Below, piece after piece: positions 42,039 through 49,193 of a stretch of 49,193 nt of DNA. This DNA comes from an uncultured Alphaproteobacteria bacterium (GTDB taxonomy: Bacteria; Pseudomonadota; Alphaproteobacteria; RF32; CAG-239). How positions within the stretch are numbered: the first letter of the stretch is position 1; each line of letters begins with the position of its first letter. Made by a program: the position numbers and the translations under genes. Below the pieces are notes generated by a model. That model worked only from the letters and a program-made list of their open reading frames with translations. It made no database searches and had not been told where the DNA came from. Where the stretch lies: contig CALXTQ010000002.1 of assembly GCA_944391485.1 (NCBI GenBank), positions 1 to 49,193 of the forward strand, given 5' to 3'.

Positions 42039-43360
42039 TACTCAACCTCCGGAACTTCAATCTTCAAAAGGCGGTCCAGAAAACGTTCCCCTGTCTCCAA
42101 AACAAAAATATCCGGCGCGATATCCCTGATATCCTGCCCCATAAAAGGCAGGTCATAATCGCGGCCATACCCGACATAAATATGCTGCATCCGCTTAAAG
42201 CTTTCCGCAACATACCAGTTCATGCGCAGAAACATGCTGTCGGCATAAAACACGGCTTTCAGTTTTTTAGCCGGATCGCTCGACACATAGTCAAAAGTTT
42301 CAATCTTTTTTTCTTTTTCGAGATACGTGTGTTTTCCTTCCGCGCGCGGATTTTTCACCCGGAAAACATCATAAGTCATATCCTCTTTCGGAAAGATTTT
42401 ATACGCGTCGATATCCAGCGCCGAGGCAATGTCAACATCCGCTTCCAGTTTGGGAACAATGTCAAATTCATCCTCCGTCATGATATGCAGGGACGGAAAG
42501 TCCTTTTTCAGCCGGCCGAACAGGGCCTTATACCCGGCATACGCGCCGCGGTGGTTCCAGTGCGTTCCCGTTTTGTAATAGACAATATGCTGTTTTTTGG
42601 CTTCCATGAGGGCGTCATAAACATAAATAACCGGAACCGTCGTATGCTGCCTGATAAACGCGTACAACTGCTCGATCTTTGCCTGTTTGTTTACCTTTTC
42701 AAATCCTTTGGGATAAAACTCGCCGTAAACACGCTCCTTGTCCGGCACCAGCATAATGTAAAACCTGGTATTCCGCTTTGCCAGCCAGGCCTGCAGCCCC
42801 TCGATATTTTTCTTTATTTCCTGCAGTTCGTCATCGCTGTACAAATATTTGTTCTGAAACATTTCCACCGAATTCCAGCGTTTGGTAAACAGCCAGTTGT
42901 CTTTGCCAGCCATGGCGCGCTGGTTTTTCAGTTTTTTGTTGATAAACCAGTTGACGGCGCTGTTGGTGTCAATAAAAAACTTACGCCCGAAAAAGCGGTC
43001 GTTGAACCAGTTTTCAAAATCTTTTCCGAAACTGTAATTGACAAGACCGTCTTTGATCAGCGGCTTATATTCCGCCAGCGTGCGATTTTCCTGCACGGAT
43101 ATCTGGCCGCGGTCTATCCTCAAAATCGGCACAAACATAAAAGCGATAATGCAGACGACAAACACAATGTCAATCCGCGAATTGTTCTCCACGATCTTAA
43201 ACTGCGCCAGATACTGCACCAGCTTGTAACAGATCATGTAAGACAGGGTAATGATAATGACAAAAAGCTTCCAGTCGAACCCGTCCCCGGTAAAATAAAG
43301 CCCTTTCGCCCAAACCGTCAGAAGCAGGGTCAGAATAATGCTGATAATTAAGCGACGCAT
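42038..43360 (-). CDS. AlgJ/AlgX-like SGNH protein, second copy
   Basis: A 440-residue protein from ATG 43360 (an upstream TTG at 43369 is the alternative). It has three N-terminal hydrophobic helices (about 5-20, 31-50, 65-80) and then a periplasmic ALGX/DHHW domain. The catalytic segment reads YYKTGTHWNHRGAYAGY: Gly265 stands where the related protein at 27753 has Asp (DSHW) and AlgX has DTHW, so the Asp of the DxH pair is missing although His267 remains. The Ser nucleophile region is VFYADSMFLR. Three helices are more than the one anchor of the first copy. Function: acetyl transfer to a polysaccharide, perhaps reduced or altered. Confidence 0.85.
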   Translation of the reverse strand: MRRLIISIILTLLLTVWAKGLYFTGDGFDWKLFVIIITLSYMICYKLVQYLAQFKIVENNSRIDIVFVVCIIAFMFVPILRIDRGQISVQENRTLAEYKPLIKDGLVNYSFGKDFENWFNDRFFGRKFFIDTNSAVNWFINKKLKNQRAMAGKDNWLFTKRWNSVEMFQNKYLYSDDELQEIKKNIEGLQAWLAKRNTRFYIMLVPDKERVYGEFYPKGFEKVNKQAKIEQLYAFIRQHTTVPVIYVYDALMEAKKQHIVYYKTGTHWNHRGAYAGYKALFGRLKKDFPSLHIMTEDEFDIVPKLEADVDIASALDIDAYKIFPKEDMTYDVFRVKNPRAEGKHTYLEKEKKIETFDYVSSDPAKKLKAVFYADSMFLRMNWYVAESFKRMQHIYVGYGRDYDLPFMGQDIRDIAPDIFVLETGERFLDRLLKIEVPEVE

Positions 43361-43409
43361 AAAGCACAAGTCCCGTTAGATTAATATTTAGAAAAAAACT
43401 AACGGCTTT

Positions 43410-43484
43410 GCCGGCAATTGTCAATCTCCAATTGCCGGCTATTGACAACGCGCTTTGTCAATACAAAGAGTTGCGTCCGGACGC
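43410..43484. promoter_or_regulatory. Cluster of dyads upstream of the second AlgJ/MBOAT pair
   Basis: Three dyads in 75 bp: an 11-bp perfect stem GCCGGCAATTG (43410-43420)/CAATTGCCGGC (43429-43439); ATTGACAA (43441-43448)/TTGTCAAT (43455-43462); and the palindrome GCGTCCGGACGC (43473-43484). TTGTCAAT also occurs at 43418-43425. They lie 50-124 bp upstream of the AlgJ-like ATG and past the stop of the hydrolase gene. They could be an operator cluster or a terminator without a T-run. Confidence 0.5.
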
Positions 43485-43543
43485 GAAAGAAAAAGCGAAA
43501 CCTATTTTCCGCGGACGCTTAAAGGCAGCCGCGGCAGACGGCG

Positions 43544-44494
43544 TTATTTTCCGTAAAGCTCTTCCAAAAACTTTCTTGTTTCCGAAATCACGACCTGATT
43601 AATCTGCGGGCCGAAATGTCCCCACCCCGGCGCAATCACCAGCTTTGACTTCGGCAGCGCCTTATGCAGATTATAGGCCGACAGCAGCGGACAGACCATA
43701 TCCAGACGATTGTGCACCATCAGAACCGGAAGATGCCTGATTTTGCCTGCGTCTTCCATAATCTGGTTTTCACGGATAAAATACTTGTGATGAATATAAT
43801 TCAGCGACAACCGGATTTCCGCCAGCATTTCCGGCGTCAGCTCAGCGTATCCCAGACGGGGATTCACGGCACCGAGCACGCGTTCGTAACTGCCGGCCAG
43901 ATTGGCGGCCTTAACCTGTTTCAGAACATCGTCCGAGTTGATCAGCCCCGTATAATATTCCATGACATCGCGGCTGTCTCCAGCGCCTTTAAGCACTTTC
44001 TCCCACATATCGGGATAAAACAGATGGCTGGTATTCATATTCCAGTCTTCGCCGATGCTGTCCGCCAGATAAACCTGCGACGCCAGAACGGCCTCGGTTT
44101 TCTCCGGCCAGCGTTCGGCAAACAGAAACGCCAGGGTAGACCCCCACGAGGCGCCGCGAACCAGAACCCTGTCATTGATATTCAGATAATCCAGAAGACG
44201 GCGCGCATCCTCCAGCAGGTCGGCCGTCGTGTTGTTTTTGAGCTCGCCCAGAGGCTCGGAGCGCCCGCAGCCGCGCTGGTCAAACAAAATAACCCTGTAT
44301 TTTTTCAGATTAAAGGGGATGGTAAACTTGACATTCAGCCCGCCGCCGGGACCGCCGTGAAAACAGATAACCGGCTTTCCCCGGCAGTTTCCAAACTCCA
44401 TAAAAAACACCCTGTGCCCGTCTTTTTCGGGAAGAAACCCCTGGTTAAACGGCCGCGGCTGAAACAACTTCCACCAGATTTGCCTTAAGTTCAT
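43544..44494 (-). CDS. Proline iminopeptidase-like alpha/beta hydrolase (S33)
   Basis: A 316-residue alpha/beta-hydrolase of the prolyl aminopeptidase family. HGGPGGG (46-52) forms the oxyanion-hole region, DQRGCGRS (72-79) is diagnostic for the group, and the nucleophile Ser116 is in GASWGS (114-119). The catalytic Asp is in NRLDMVCP, and His lies in PGWGHFGP. The helical cap is present (residues about 140-235). It probably releases N-terminal proline, although related S33 enzymes have other substrates. It is cytoplasmic. The 95 bp 5' of its ATG and the SD are not striking. Confidence 0.88.
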   Translation of the reverse strand: MNLRQIWWKLFQPRPFNQGFLPEKDGHRVFFMEFGNCRGKPVICFHGGPGGGLNVKFTIPFNLKKYRVILFDQRGCGRSEPLGELKNNTTADLLEDARRLLDYLNINDRVLVRGASWGSTLAFLFAERWPEKTEAVLASQVYLADSIGEDWNMNTSHLFYPDMWEKVLKGAGDSRDVMEYYTGLINSDDVLKQVKAANLAGSYERVLGAVNPRLGYAELTPEMLAEIRLSLNYIHHKYFIRENQIMEDAGKIRHLPVLMVHNRLDMVCPLLSAYNLHKALPKSKLVIAPGWGHFGPQINQVVISETRKFLEELYGK

Positions 44495-44589
44495 AGCGAT
44501 ACCCCCGCAGTTATCTTCAAAGATTCTTCCGACAGCTCTGAAAGTAAGGTCCTTTCCGCATAAAAACTCTTTGCTGCCGTTTTGTCCGG

Positions 44590-45066
44590 TTATCTTAAAG
44601 CCTCTTTTTGCGGATGTCTAATGATTTTTGCGGGAATACCGGCAGCCGTGCAGCCGGCGGGCACATCCTCCAGCACAACGGCATTGGCGCCGATAACCGC
44701 ATTATCGCCGATTTTCACCGGACCGGCAATGCAGGCGCCGGCATAAACCACGACATTATCGCCGATTTCAGGATACGACGTTTTGTAAGTTTCTCCCGCC
44801 GCGCCGGTGTTTTTTGCGCCGACGGTAACATTCTGGTAAAATGTGCAGCCCCGCCCGACCACGGCAAAGCGGGAGATAACGATTCCGGTCAGATGCGGAA
44901 ATTTTGTGCCGCGCGCCAGCAGATCGTCAAAATTCCCGATATCGCAGCTCAACGCCGCTTTTTTCGTCAGTTCAGCCCGATAGGCGGCCTCGCGCAGCCG
45001 GCGCTTCAGCTTTTTCCGCACAGCCTTCGCCGGAATCAGATTGATAAAAAAACGCCAGAAAAACAT
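44590..45066 (-). CDS. Left-handed beta-helix acetyltransferase (CysE/serine acetyltransferase-like)
   Basis: A 158-residue protein starting at ATG 45066 (a TTG at 45081 is possible). The middle and C-terminal part has hexapeptide-repeat turns (GIVISRFAVVGRGCTFYQNVTVGAK, YPEIGDNVVVYAGACIAGPVKIGDNAVIGANAVVL), ending with AGIPAKII, the family end. The short helical N-terminus (about 1-45) is smaller than in CysE. Members of this group acetylate serine, sugars or antibiotics; the context (two O-acetylation systems, sugar transferase) suggests a sugar. It lies 96 bp past the hydrolase gene start and 97 bp from the DUF616 gene. Confidence 0.85.
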   Translation of the reverse strand: MFFWRFFINLIPAKAVRKKLKRRLREAAYRAELTKKAALSCDIGNFDDLLARGTKFPHLTGIVISRFAVVGRGCTFYQNVTVGAKNTGAAGETYKTSYPEIGDNVVVYAGACIAGPVKIGDNAVIGANAVVLEDVPAGCTAAGIPAKIIRHPQKEALR

Positions 45067-45177
45067 ATGCCCAACCCTCAAAGTTCATTTATAAACAAAA
45101 TTATAATGAGGGATAAGATTAGTCAACAAAACCACTTGTGATTGTGGAAAACGATTTCTATAAACCTGGAAATATGA

Positions 45178-46230
45178 TTAAGGAAGCCGGCGCCGGCCTT
45201 CAAACAGCATTTCCGGACGAATATACTTTTTCTGTCCCAGAAAATGCGCCCGAAAATCGTGCCGCAACCCGGCAAACGGAATAAGCGAACTCAAAAGACG
45301 CAGAAACCTGATGCGAAAACTTTTGGGCCGAACCTGCGGCACAAGCTCTTTCCCACCGCCGGATTTGCGAACTTCTTCGGCGCAGATGTCTTCCCGGCCG
45401 CACACACAGGTTTCCCCACCGCCGTTTGCACGAACTTCTTCACCTCCGGTTGCGCACTCTTCCCCACTGCCGCCCGCAAGTGCCTCCCCGCCGGCCTCGC
45501 GGCTCTTTCCGCCGCAGCGCGCATAAGTTCCCACATTATCGCGCTTGTGGGAAAAGAAACGGTAATTATCCCTATCGGCCCGGGCATTCGGAATAAAACA
45601 GCCCTTAATGTCAATGCCGTTTTTCCACAGCGCAAAAGCAAGACCGAGCTGATCCCGGCGGCTGTATTTCTGCAGCAGCGCCCACCAGTCGTCCATCACC
45701 GCTCGCAATCTGGAATCATCATGCCGCCGATACAAAATATTATTTTCGCCCAGACCCCAGTTTCTGGGAAAGCCCGCCTGTTTTAAAAAATCATAATGCT
45801 GCTGCAAAACCGGCTGTTTTTCATAACCGCTCGTCAAAACCTCGACAAACTCGTCATACAGACATTGGCGGCAGAAATGCCGCGGCAGCAGAAAACTCTG
45901 TTTTCGGCGGGAAATTTCATCAAACAAAAACGGCGTCAGAATATCGATATTGGCGTCAATATAAAGACTTGCCTCATATTCCGGAAACAAAACATGAGGA
46001 AAAAACTTATGCCGCCGGTTGGTATAAGAATTATCCCTTTCGCAAAAACACAACGGCTTTATCTGCCAGCAGCCGCATTTTCCGGCCGCCAGCAGCCGGG
46101 CATTATCGGTAAAGCAGACATAATCCCACCCTTCGGCAACAAAGGAATGCGAAATTAAATCATCATAATCGCCGGTAATACAGGTATAAACCACCTTTTG
46201 TGTACAGCACGTTAAGCTAGATTCTGACAA
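45178..46230 (-). CDS. DUF616 (TOD1/MUCI70-like) glycosyltransferase-like protein with repeat-rich insert
   Basis: A 350-residue protein with TTG start at 46230 (AGAGAAA upstream; no nearby ATG). The DUF616 core runs from VVYTCITGDYDD (13-24) through WDYVCFTDN (35-43), KFFPHVLFPEYEASLYIDANI (with the YIDAN acceptor-site Asp) and WGLGENNILYRRHDD. Residues 239-296 are a low-complexity Gly/Glu/Cys-rich insert (AGGEALAGGSGEE, ANGGGETCVC) with DNA-level repeats at 45343-45516. It ends in a basic tail (KSFRIRFLRLLSSLIPF, RHDFRAHFLGQKK). The core suggests a glycan-modifying enzyme; family function in bacteria is not settled. A lone gene. Confidence 0.82.
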   Translation of the reverse strand: MSESSLTCCTQKVVYTCITGDYDDLISHSFVAEGWDYVCFTDNARLLAAGKCGCWQIKPLCFCERDNSYTNRRHKFFPHVLFPEYEASLYIDANIDILTPFLFDEISRRKQSFLLPRHFCRQCLYDEFVEVLTSGYEKQPVLQQHYDFLKQAGFPRNWGLGENNILYRRHDDSRLRAVMDDWWALLQKYSRRDQLGLAFALWKNGIDIKGCFIPNARADRDNYRFFSHKRDNVGTYARCGGKSREAGGEALAGGSGEECATGGEEVRANGGGETCVCGREDICAEEVRKSGGGKELVPQVRPKSFRIRFLRLLSSLIPFAGLRHDFRAHFLGQKKYIRPEMLFEGRRRLP

Positions 46231-46433
46231 TAAATTTTCTCTTTAAAGTATATATTTTTCAATCTTTAATTGTTAATTAAAAAATTGAATACTATAGGAT
46301 ACAAGAAAAGTCAATATTATTTGCCGCGGAATTTTTTAGTCCAAAAAACTTTTTTTACGCGCATGTTTGCAATATATTTACCATTCCGGGATTAGGATAC
46401 CGGACATAAAAACATTTAATCAGGAAACGCGAC

Positions 46434-47618
46434 ATGGTATCGGAAATCTGCCTGCATAACGCCACAGTCCTGACCGGTTATTCGGTGATGCGGAACTGCG
46501 CGGTATTAATCAAAAGCTATAAAATTATCGATGTTTTCAACGAAGCCAGATTCTCCCAGAAAAAATTTAAAGAAGACGTCAGGTTCATAGACCTCAACGG
46601 CGCAATTATCGCGCCGGGATTTATCGATACGCATATTCACGGCATTGCAGGCTACGGCACGGACGACCAGTCGCCGGAAGCGATTCTCAAGATGTCGGAG
46701 GCCCTGCCCAAATACGGCGTAACCTCGTTTATTCCCACGCTTTATTCCGCCCCGCGCGACAAAATGATAAAGGACATAAAATCCATCACCGCGGCCATGG
46801 GCCGGGAGAAAGGCGCCAAAATTCTCGGCATGCATCTGGAGGGGCCTTTTATTTCACCGGAGCGCCTGGGCGTCCAGACGCCGGATTCCATCAGTCCCGT
46901 CGATCTGGATCTGATGGAAGAGCTGTGGGAGGCTTCCGAAGGCAAAATTATCAACATGACGGTGGCCCCGGAGCTGAAAGGCATGCGCGAACTGTCTCTG
47001 TATTGCGTCGGCAAAGGCATTGTTCTCCAGGCCGGGCACACCAACGCCAATTATGACCAGATGGTTGAGGGCATGCAGGTGCGCATTCTGCATGTAACGC
47101 ATTTGTTCAACGCCATGAGTCGGATGCATCACCGCGACCCCAACGCGGTCGGCGCTGTGTTTATTCATCCCGAAATATCCTGCGAGATTATTGCTGACGG
47201 CATCCACATCAACCCCAACATCATCAAGTTTCTGCTGCGCTGCAAACCGATAGACAAGCTGGTTCTGGTAACCGATTCTCTGAAGCCGACCAAACAGGAA
47301 AAACTTCCTCTGCTGGCCAACGGCGAGGAGGTTTATCTGGACAAATGCTTCATCCGCAAATCAGACGGCGTCATCGCCGGGTCGGCGCTGACCATGATTG
47401 ACGGCGTAAAAAATCTGGTATCTTTCGGCCTGACGGTCGACCAGGCCGTCCAGATGGCTTCGACCAACCCGGCCAACATCATGCGGCAGGAGCACCTGGG
47501 ACTGATTGCCCCGGGCTATGACGCCGATCTGGTAGTGTTTGACAAAGAGTTCAATAACCTTTATACCATAGTAAAAGGTGAATTTTTTCAGGAAGGAAAG
47601 AAGATATGCGAGTTATAA
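46434..47618 (+). CDS. nagA: N-acetylglucosamine-6-phosphate deacetylase
   Basis: Converts GlcNAc-6-phosphate to glucosamine-6-phosphate in amino-sugar recycling. The 394-residue amidohydrolase has the metal HxH (HIHG, 67-70) in [39 protein letters not shown] and VTDSL with the catalytic Asp. C-terminal [15 protein letters not shown] is the usual composite beta domain. The ATG has AGGAAA 8 nt upstream. It overlaps nagB by 13 bp, so the two are a translationally coupled operon. The 203-bp upstream gap (46231-46433) is AT-rich with no supported gene. No PTS or permease for GlcNAc is near. Confidence 0.95.
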   Translation: MVSEICLHNATVLTGYSVMRNCAVLIKSYKIIDVFNEARFSQKKFKEDVRFIDLNGAIIAPGFIDTHIHGIAGYGTDDQSPEAILKMSEALPKYGVTSFIPTLYSAPRDKMIKDIKSITAAMGREKGAKILGMHLEGPFISPERLGVQTPDSISPVDLDLMEELWEASEGKIINMTVAPELKGMRELSLYCVGKGIVLQAGHTNANYDQMVEGMQVRILHVTHLFNAMSRMHHRDPNAVGAVFIHPEISCEIIADGIHINPNIIKFLLRCKPIDKLVLVTDSLKPTKQEKLPLLANGEEVYLDKCFIRKSDGVIAGSALTMIDGVKNLVSFGLTVDQAVQMASTNPANIMRQEHLGLIAPGYDADLVVFDKEFNNLYTIVKGEFFQEGKKICEL

Positions 47619-48409
47619 TCCGCCCCGACTATGACAACTGCTCCCAATGGGCAGCAAACTACATTGCCTACAAAATAAACGGCTTCCGCCCCACGCCGCA
47701 AAATCCTTTCGTGCTGGGGCTGCCGACGGGTTCCTCCCCCCTGGGAACTTATAAGGAATTAATCCGGATGAACAAGGAAGGCAAAGTCTCCTTTGAAAAC
47801 GTCGTTACCTTCAATATGGACGAATACATCGGCCTGGATGAAAATCATCCCCAGAGTTATCATTATTTTATGTGGGAAAACTTTTTCAAACACATCAATA
47901 TCAAAAAAGAAAACATCCATATTCTAAACGGCATGACCAAAGACTACGCCAAAGAATGCGCCGATTATGAAAAGCTTATCCGCGCCTATGGCGGCATCCG
48001 CCTGTTTCTCGGCGGCGTCGGGTCGGACGGGCACATCGCTTTCAACGAGCCGGGTTCTTCCCTGAGCTCGCGCACCCGCGTCAAAACCCTGACGGAAGAA
48101 ACGGTTCAGGCCAACTCGCGTTTCTTCGGCGGAGACATCAACCAGGTTCCCAGAACGGCGCTGACCGTCGGTGTCGGCACCATCTGCGACGCGCAGGAGG
48201 TCATGATTCTGGCCACCGGCGCCAACAAAGCGCGCGCGCTGCACCATGCCATTGAAGGCAGCATAAACCATATGTGGACCATCAGCATTCTGCAGATGCA
48301 TCAGCACTCCATCATCGTCTGCGACGATGAAGCCACAAAGGAGCTTAAGGCCGACACGGTCAAATATTTTAAAGATATTGAAAAAAGTAACTTTGTGAAT
48401 GTAAAATAA
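47606..48409 (+). CDS. nagB: Glucosamine-6-phosphate deaminase
   Basis: Converts glucosamine-6-phosphate to fructose-6-phosphate and ammonia. The 267-residue protein has [12 protein letters not shown] (38-49), FNMDEYIGL with Asp72 and Glu73, and [17 protein letters not shown] with His143, followed by RTRVKTL. These are the full catalytic and allosteric-site landmarks of NagB. The end is [11 protein letters not shown]. Following the stop, hairpin-containing tandem repeats (48461-48650) can terminate transcription. Confidence 0.96.
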   Translation: MRVIIRPDYDNCSQWAANYIAYKINGFRPTPQNPFVLGLPTGSSPLGTYKELIRMNKEGKVSFENVVTFNMDEYIGLDENHPQSYHYFMWENFFKHINIKKENIHILNGMTKDYAKECADYEKLIRAYGGIRLFLGGVGSDGHIAFNEPGSSLSSRTRVKTLTEETVQANSRFFGGDINQVPRTALTVGVGTICDAQEVMILATGANKARALHHAIEGSINHMWTISILQMHQHSIIVCDDEATKELKADTVKYFKDIEKSNFVNVK

Positions 48410-48460
48410 ACAGTTTTTTGCAGCGAAAAAATTTAAGCCTCTTACCTAGCTCAAAAGAAA

Positions 48461-48650
48461 GCCCCCGATTTTCGGGGGCTTGTTTTTCGGGCGGAGGGTC
48501 GACCCTTTTGCCACGACAGAACTCCGAACTTTATTCGGGGAGCGGCCCCCGGTTTTTCGGGGGCTCGTTTTTCAGGCGAAAGGTTGTCCCTTTTGCCACG
48601 ACAGAACTCCGAACTTTATTCGGAGCACGGCTCCTGTTTTTTCAGGGGCT
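48461..48650. repeat. 84-85 bp tandem repeat with GC-rich hairpins, 2.3 copies
   Basis: Each unit begins with a G/C-rich hairpin, GCCCCC-loop-GGGGGC plus a T-run (48461-48479, 48545-48564, and the variant 48630-48649), so each looks like a terminator. Within units 1 and 2 a 36-bp block is identical (48503-48538 and 48588-48623, offset 85). The last unit overlaps the 3' end of the minus-strand HTH gene (stop at 48616). The 2.3 copies lie directly downstream of nagB. Confidence 0.9.
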
Positions 48651-48963
48651 TGGGTTTCGCGGGCGAACGAGCGGAAACATCGTCCTTTCCATCCAGAATA
48701 ATTTTCCACGCCGTCCTTTGCAGCAGCGGAAACCCAGGATCCAGACGGTTGAATATATTAAAAACGCTGACGCAGATTTTACATTTCACGTCGACGCCTC
48801 TTTCCAGCGCATCCAGCTCCTGCATGCTGTAGCCCGTCATCCTCGACAGAGTGCTCAGGCTCAGATTATAGCGGTGCCGCAGGCATAAAAACTGAAATCC
48901 CCACGACTTCAGCTTGTGCGGCATGCTTTTGTTGGTGCAATCCGTAGAACTCACTTTAATCAT
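48616..48963 (-). CDS. Small HTH (XRE-like) protein
   Basis: A 115-residue protein with ATG 48963 (GGAGAG about 9 nt upstream). A Cro/CI-type helix-turn-helix covers about residues 25-65: FLCLRHRYNLSLSTLSRMTGYSMQELDALERGVDV with the LSxLSxMTGxSxxxLxxLE pattern of XRE proteins. Downstream is a Cys-containing region (KCKICVSVFNIF) and a basic tail (RSPAKPKPLKKQEP). The last few codons lie in the tandem repeat, so its C-terminus is probably recent. It overlaps the upstream partial gene by 8 bp, suggesting a coupled pair. Target DNA is unknown. Confidence 0.75.
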   Translation of the reverse strand: MIKVSSTDCTNKSMPHKLKSWGFQFLCLRHRYNLSLSTLSRMTGYSMQELDALERGVDVKCKICVSVFNIFNRLDPGFPLLQRTAWKIILDGKDDVSARSPAKPKPLKKQEPCSE

Positions 48964-49193
48964 GACGACAACTCTCCGGATTTTCTGTCTTTGACAGGGC
49001 GCGGTTCACAGCCGCAGAGGCAGAACTTTTTTGCCCGCTGACGGCCGGATCGCAGGCTGCCGCCTTGCGTTCCTCCTCGCGGTCCGCTTCCTCAAAATCA
49101 TAACACGCCGATTCCCCGACCGGTTCCGACGCGGCGCTCCCCGGCTTGCCCTTAACTATCAGCGGCACATCGTCCCCGGGCCGTCTGTCCCTC
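48956..49193 (-). CDS. Partial protein, 5' end beyond the window
   Basis: The frame is open to the right window edge; a GTG at 49168 is only an internal candidate start. The visible 78 or so residues are polar and low-complexity (VKGKPGSAASEPVGESACYDFEEADREEERKAAACDP, SSASAAVNRALSKTENPESC), with three Cys and no recognised domain. It ends 8 bp into the HTH gene. Function unknown. Confidence 0.55.
   Translation of the reverse strand, partial: RDRRPGDDVPLIVKGKPGSAASEPVGESACYDFEEADREEERKAAACDPAVSGQKSSASAAVNRALSKTENPESCRHD

Noticed and set aside
42182..43351. Long open frame (about 390 codons) antisense to the second AlgJ-like gene
   Set aside because: It exists only because the sense gene's codon use leaves few stops in the opposite frame; its protein is basic and low-complexity with no SD or recognisable domain. 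The same applies to antisense frames over uvrD (8191-9144) and the helicase-like gene (36053-37099).

Overview
The window reads as a piece of chromosome from a Gram-negative bacterium, most likely an alphaproteobacterium of an uncultured, perhaps gut-associated lineage. This is inference. It rests on the elongator-type tRNA-Met(CAT), the mlaA-mlaC pair, the autotransporter and other outer-membrane proteins, a flagellar motAB pair and moderate GC. Genes are dense, lie on both strands, and are often separated by GC-rich hairpins with T-runs. Many genes start at TTG or have a more 3' ATG with a better Shine-Dalgarno (SD) sequence; I moved starts where the SD decides.

Left part (1-14.2 kb): a 5'-truncated tail-collar-domain protein, a WbpE-like sugar aminotransferase, mlaA-mlaC (outer-membrane lipid asymmetry), a small membrane protein, two TPR proteins around a MoxR ATPase / DUF58 pair with a possible small gene between them, uvrD, an AIDA-like autotransporter, a histidine phosphatase and a membrane-anchored flavodoxin.

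Middle (14.3-26.7 kb): a three-gene cluster (helical protein, thioredoxin-fold lipoprotein, regulator with two ArsR-type winged helices), tRNA-Met, an APC permease, a MATE exporter, an outer-membrane barrel candidate, an ArsC/Spx-like protein, two tandem YgiW-like OB-fold proteins, motA-motB, a DUF3750 protein, a TerC-family membrane protein behind a long leader, and a TIM-barrel sugar isomerase-like protein.

Right part (26.7-49.2 kb): a tightly packed operon rfbA-rfbC-rfbD-[MBOAT acyltransferase]-[AlgJ/AlgX-like]-rfbB joins dTDP-L-rhamnose synthesis to a polysaccharide O-acetylation module. An ArsB/NhaD-type transporter follows. Next comes a three-gene cassette coupled by ATGA overlaps: a SNF2/DEAD-like protein with eroded ATPase motifs, an IbrA-like PAPS-reductase-family protein and an IbrB-like ParB-fold protein. 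Then come a YqeK-like protein that has lost its HD residues, a methyltransferase, a fused MsrA-MsrB, a second MBOAT/AlgJ pair, a prolyl-aminopeptidase-like hydrolase, a beta-helix acetyltransferase, a DUF616 glycosyltransferase-like protein with a repeat-rich insert, nagA-nagB, an 84-85 bp tandem repeat carrying hairpins, and a small HTH protein behind a partial gene.

The strongest candidate for an undescribed system is the 34081-37162 cassette. The cell-envelope theme (Mla, autotransporter, rhamnose, two O-acetylation modules, amino-sugar recycling) links much of the rest.
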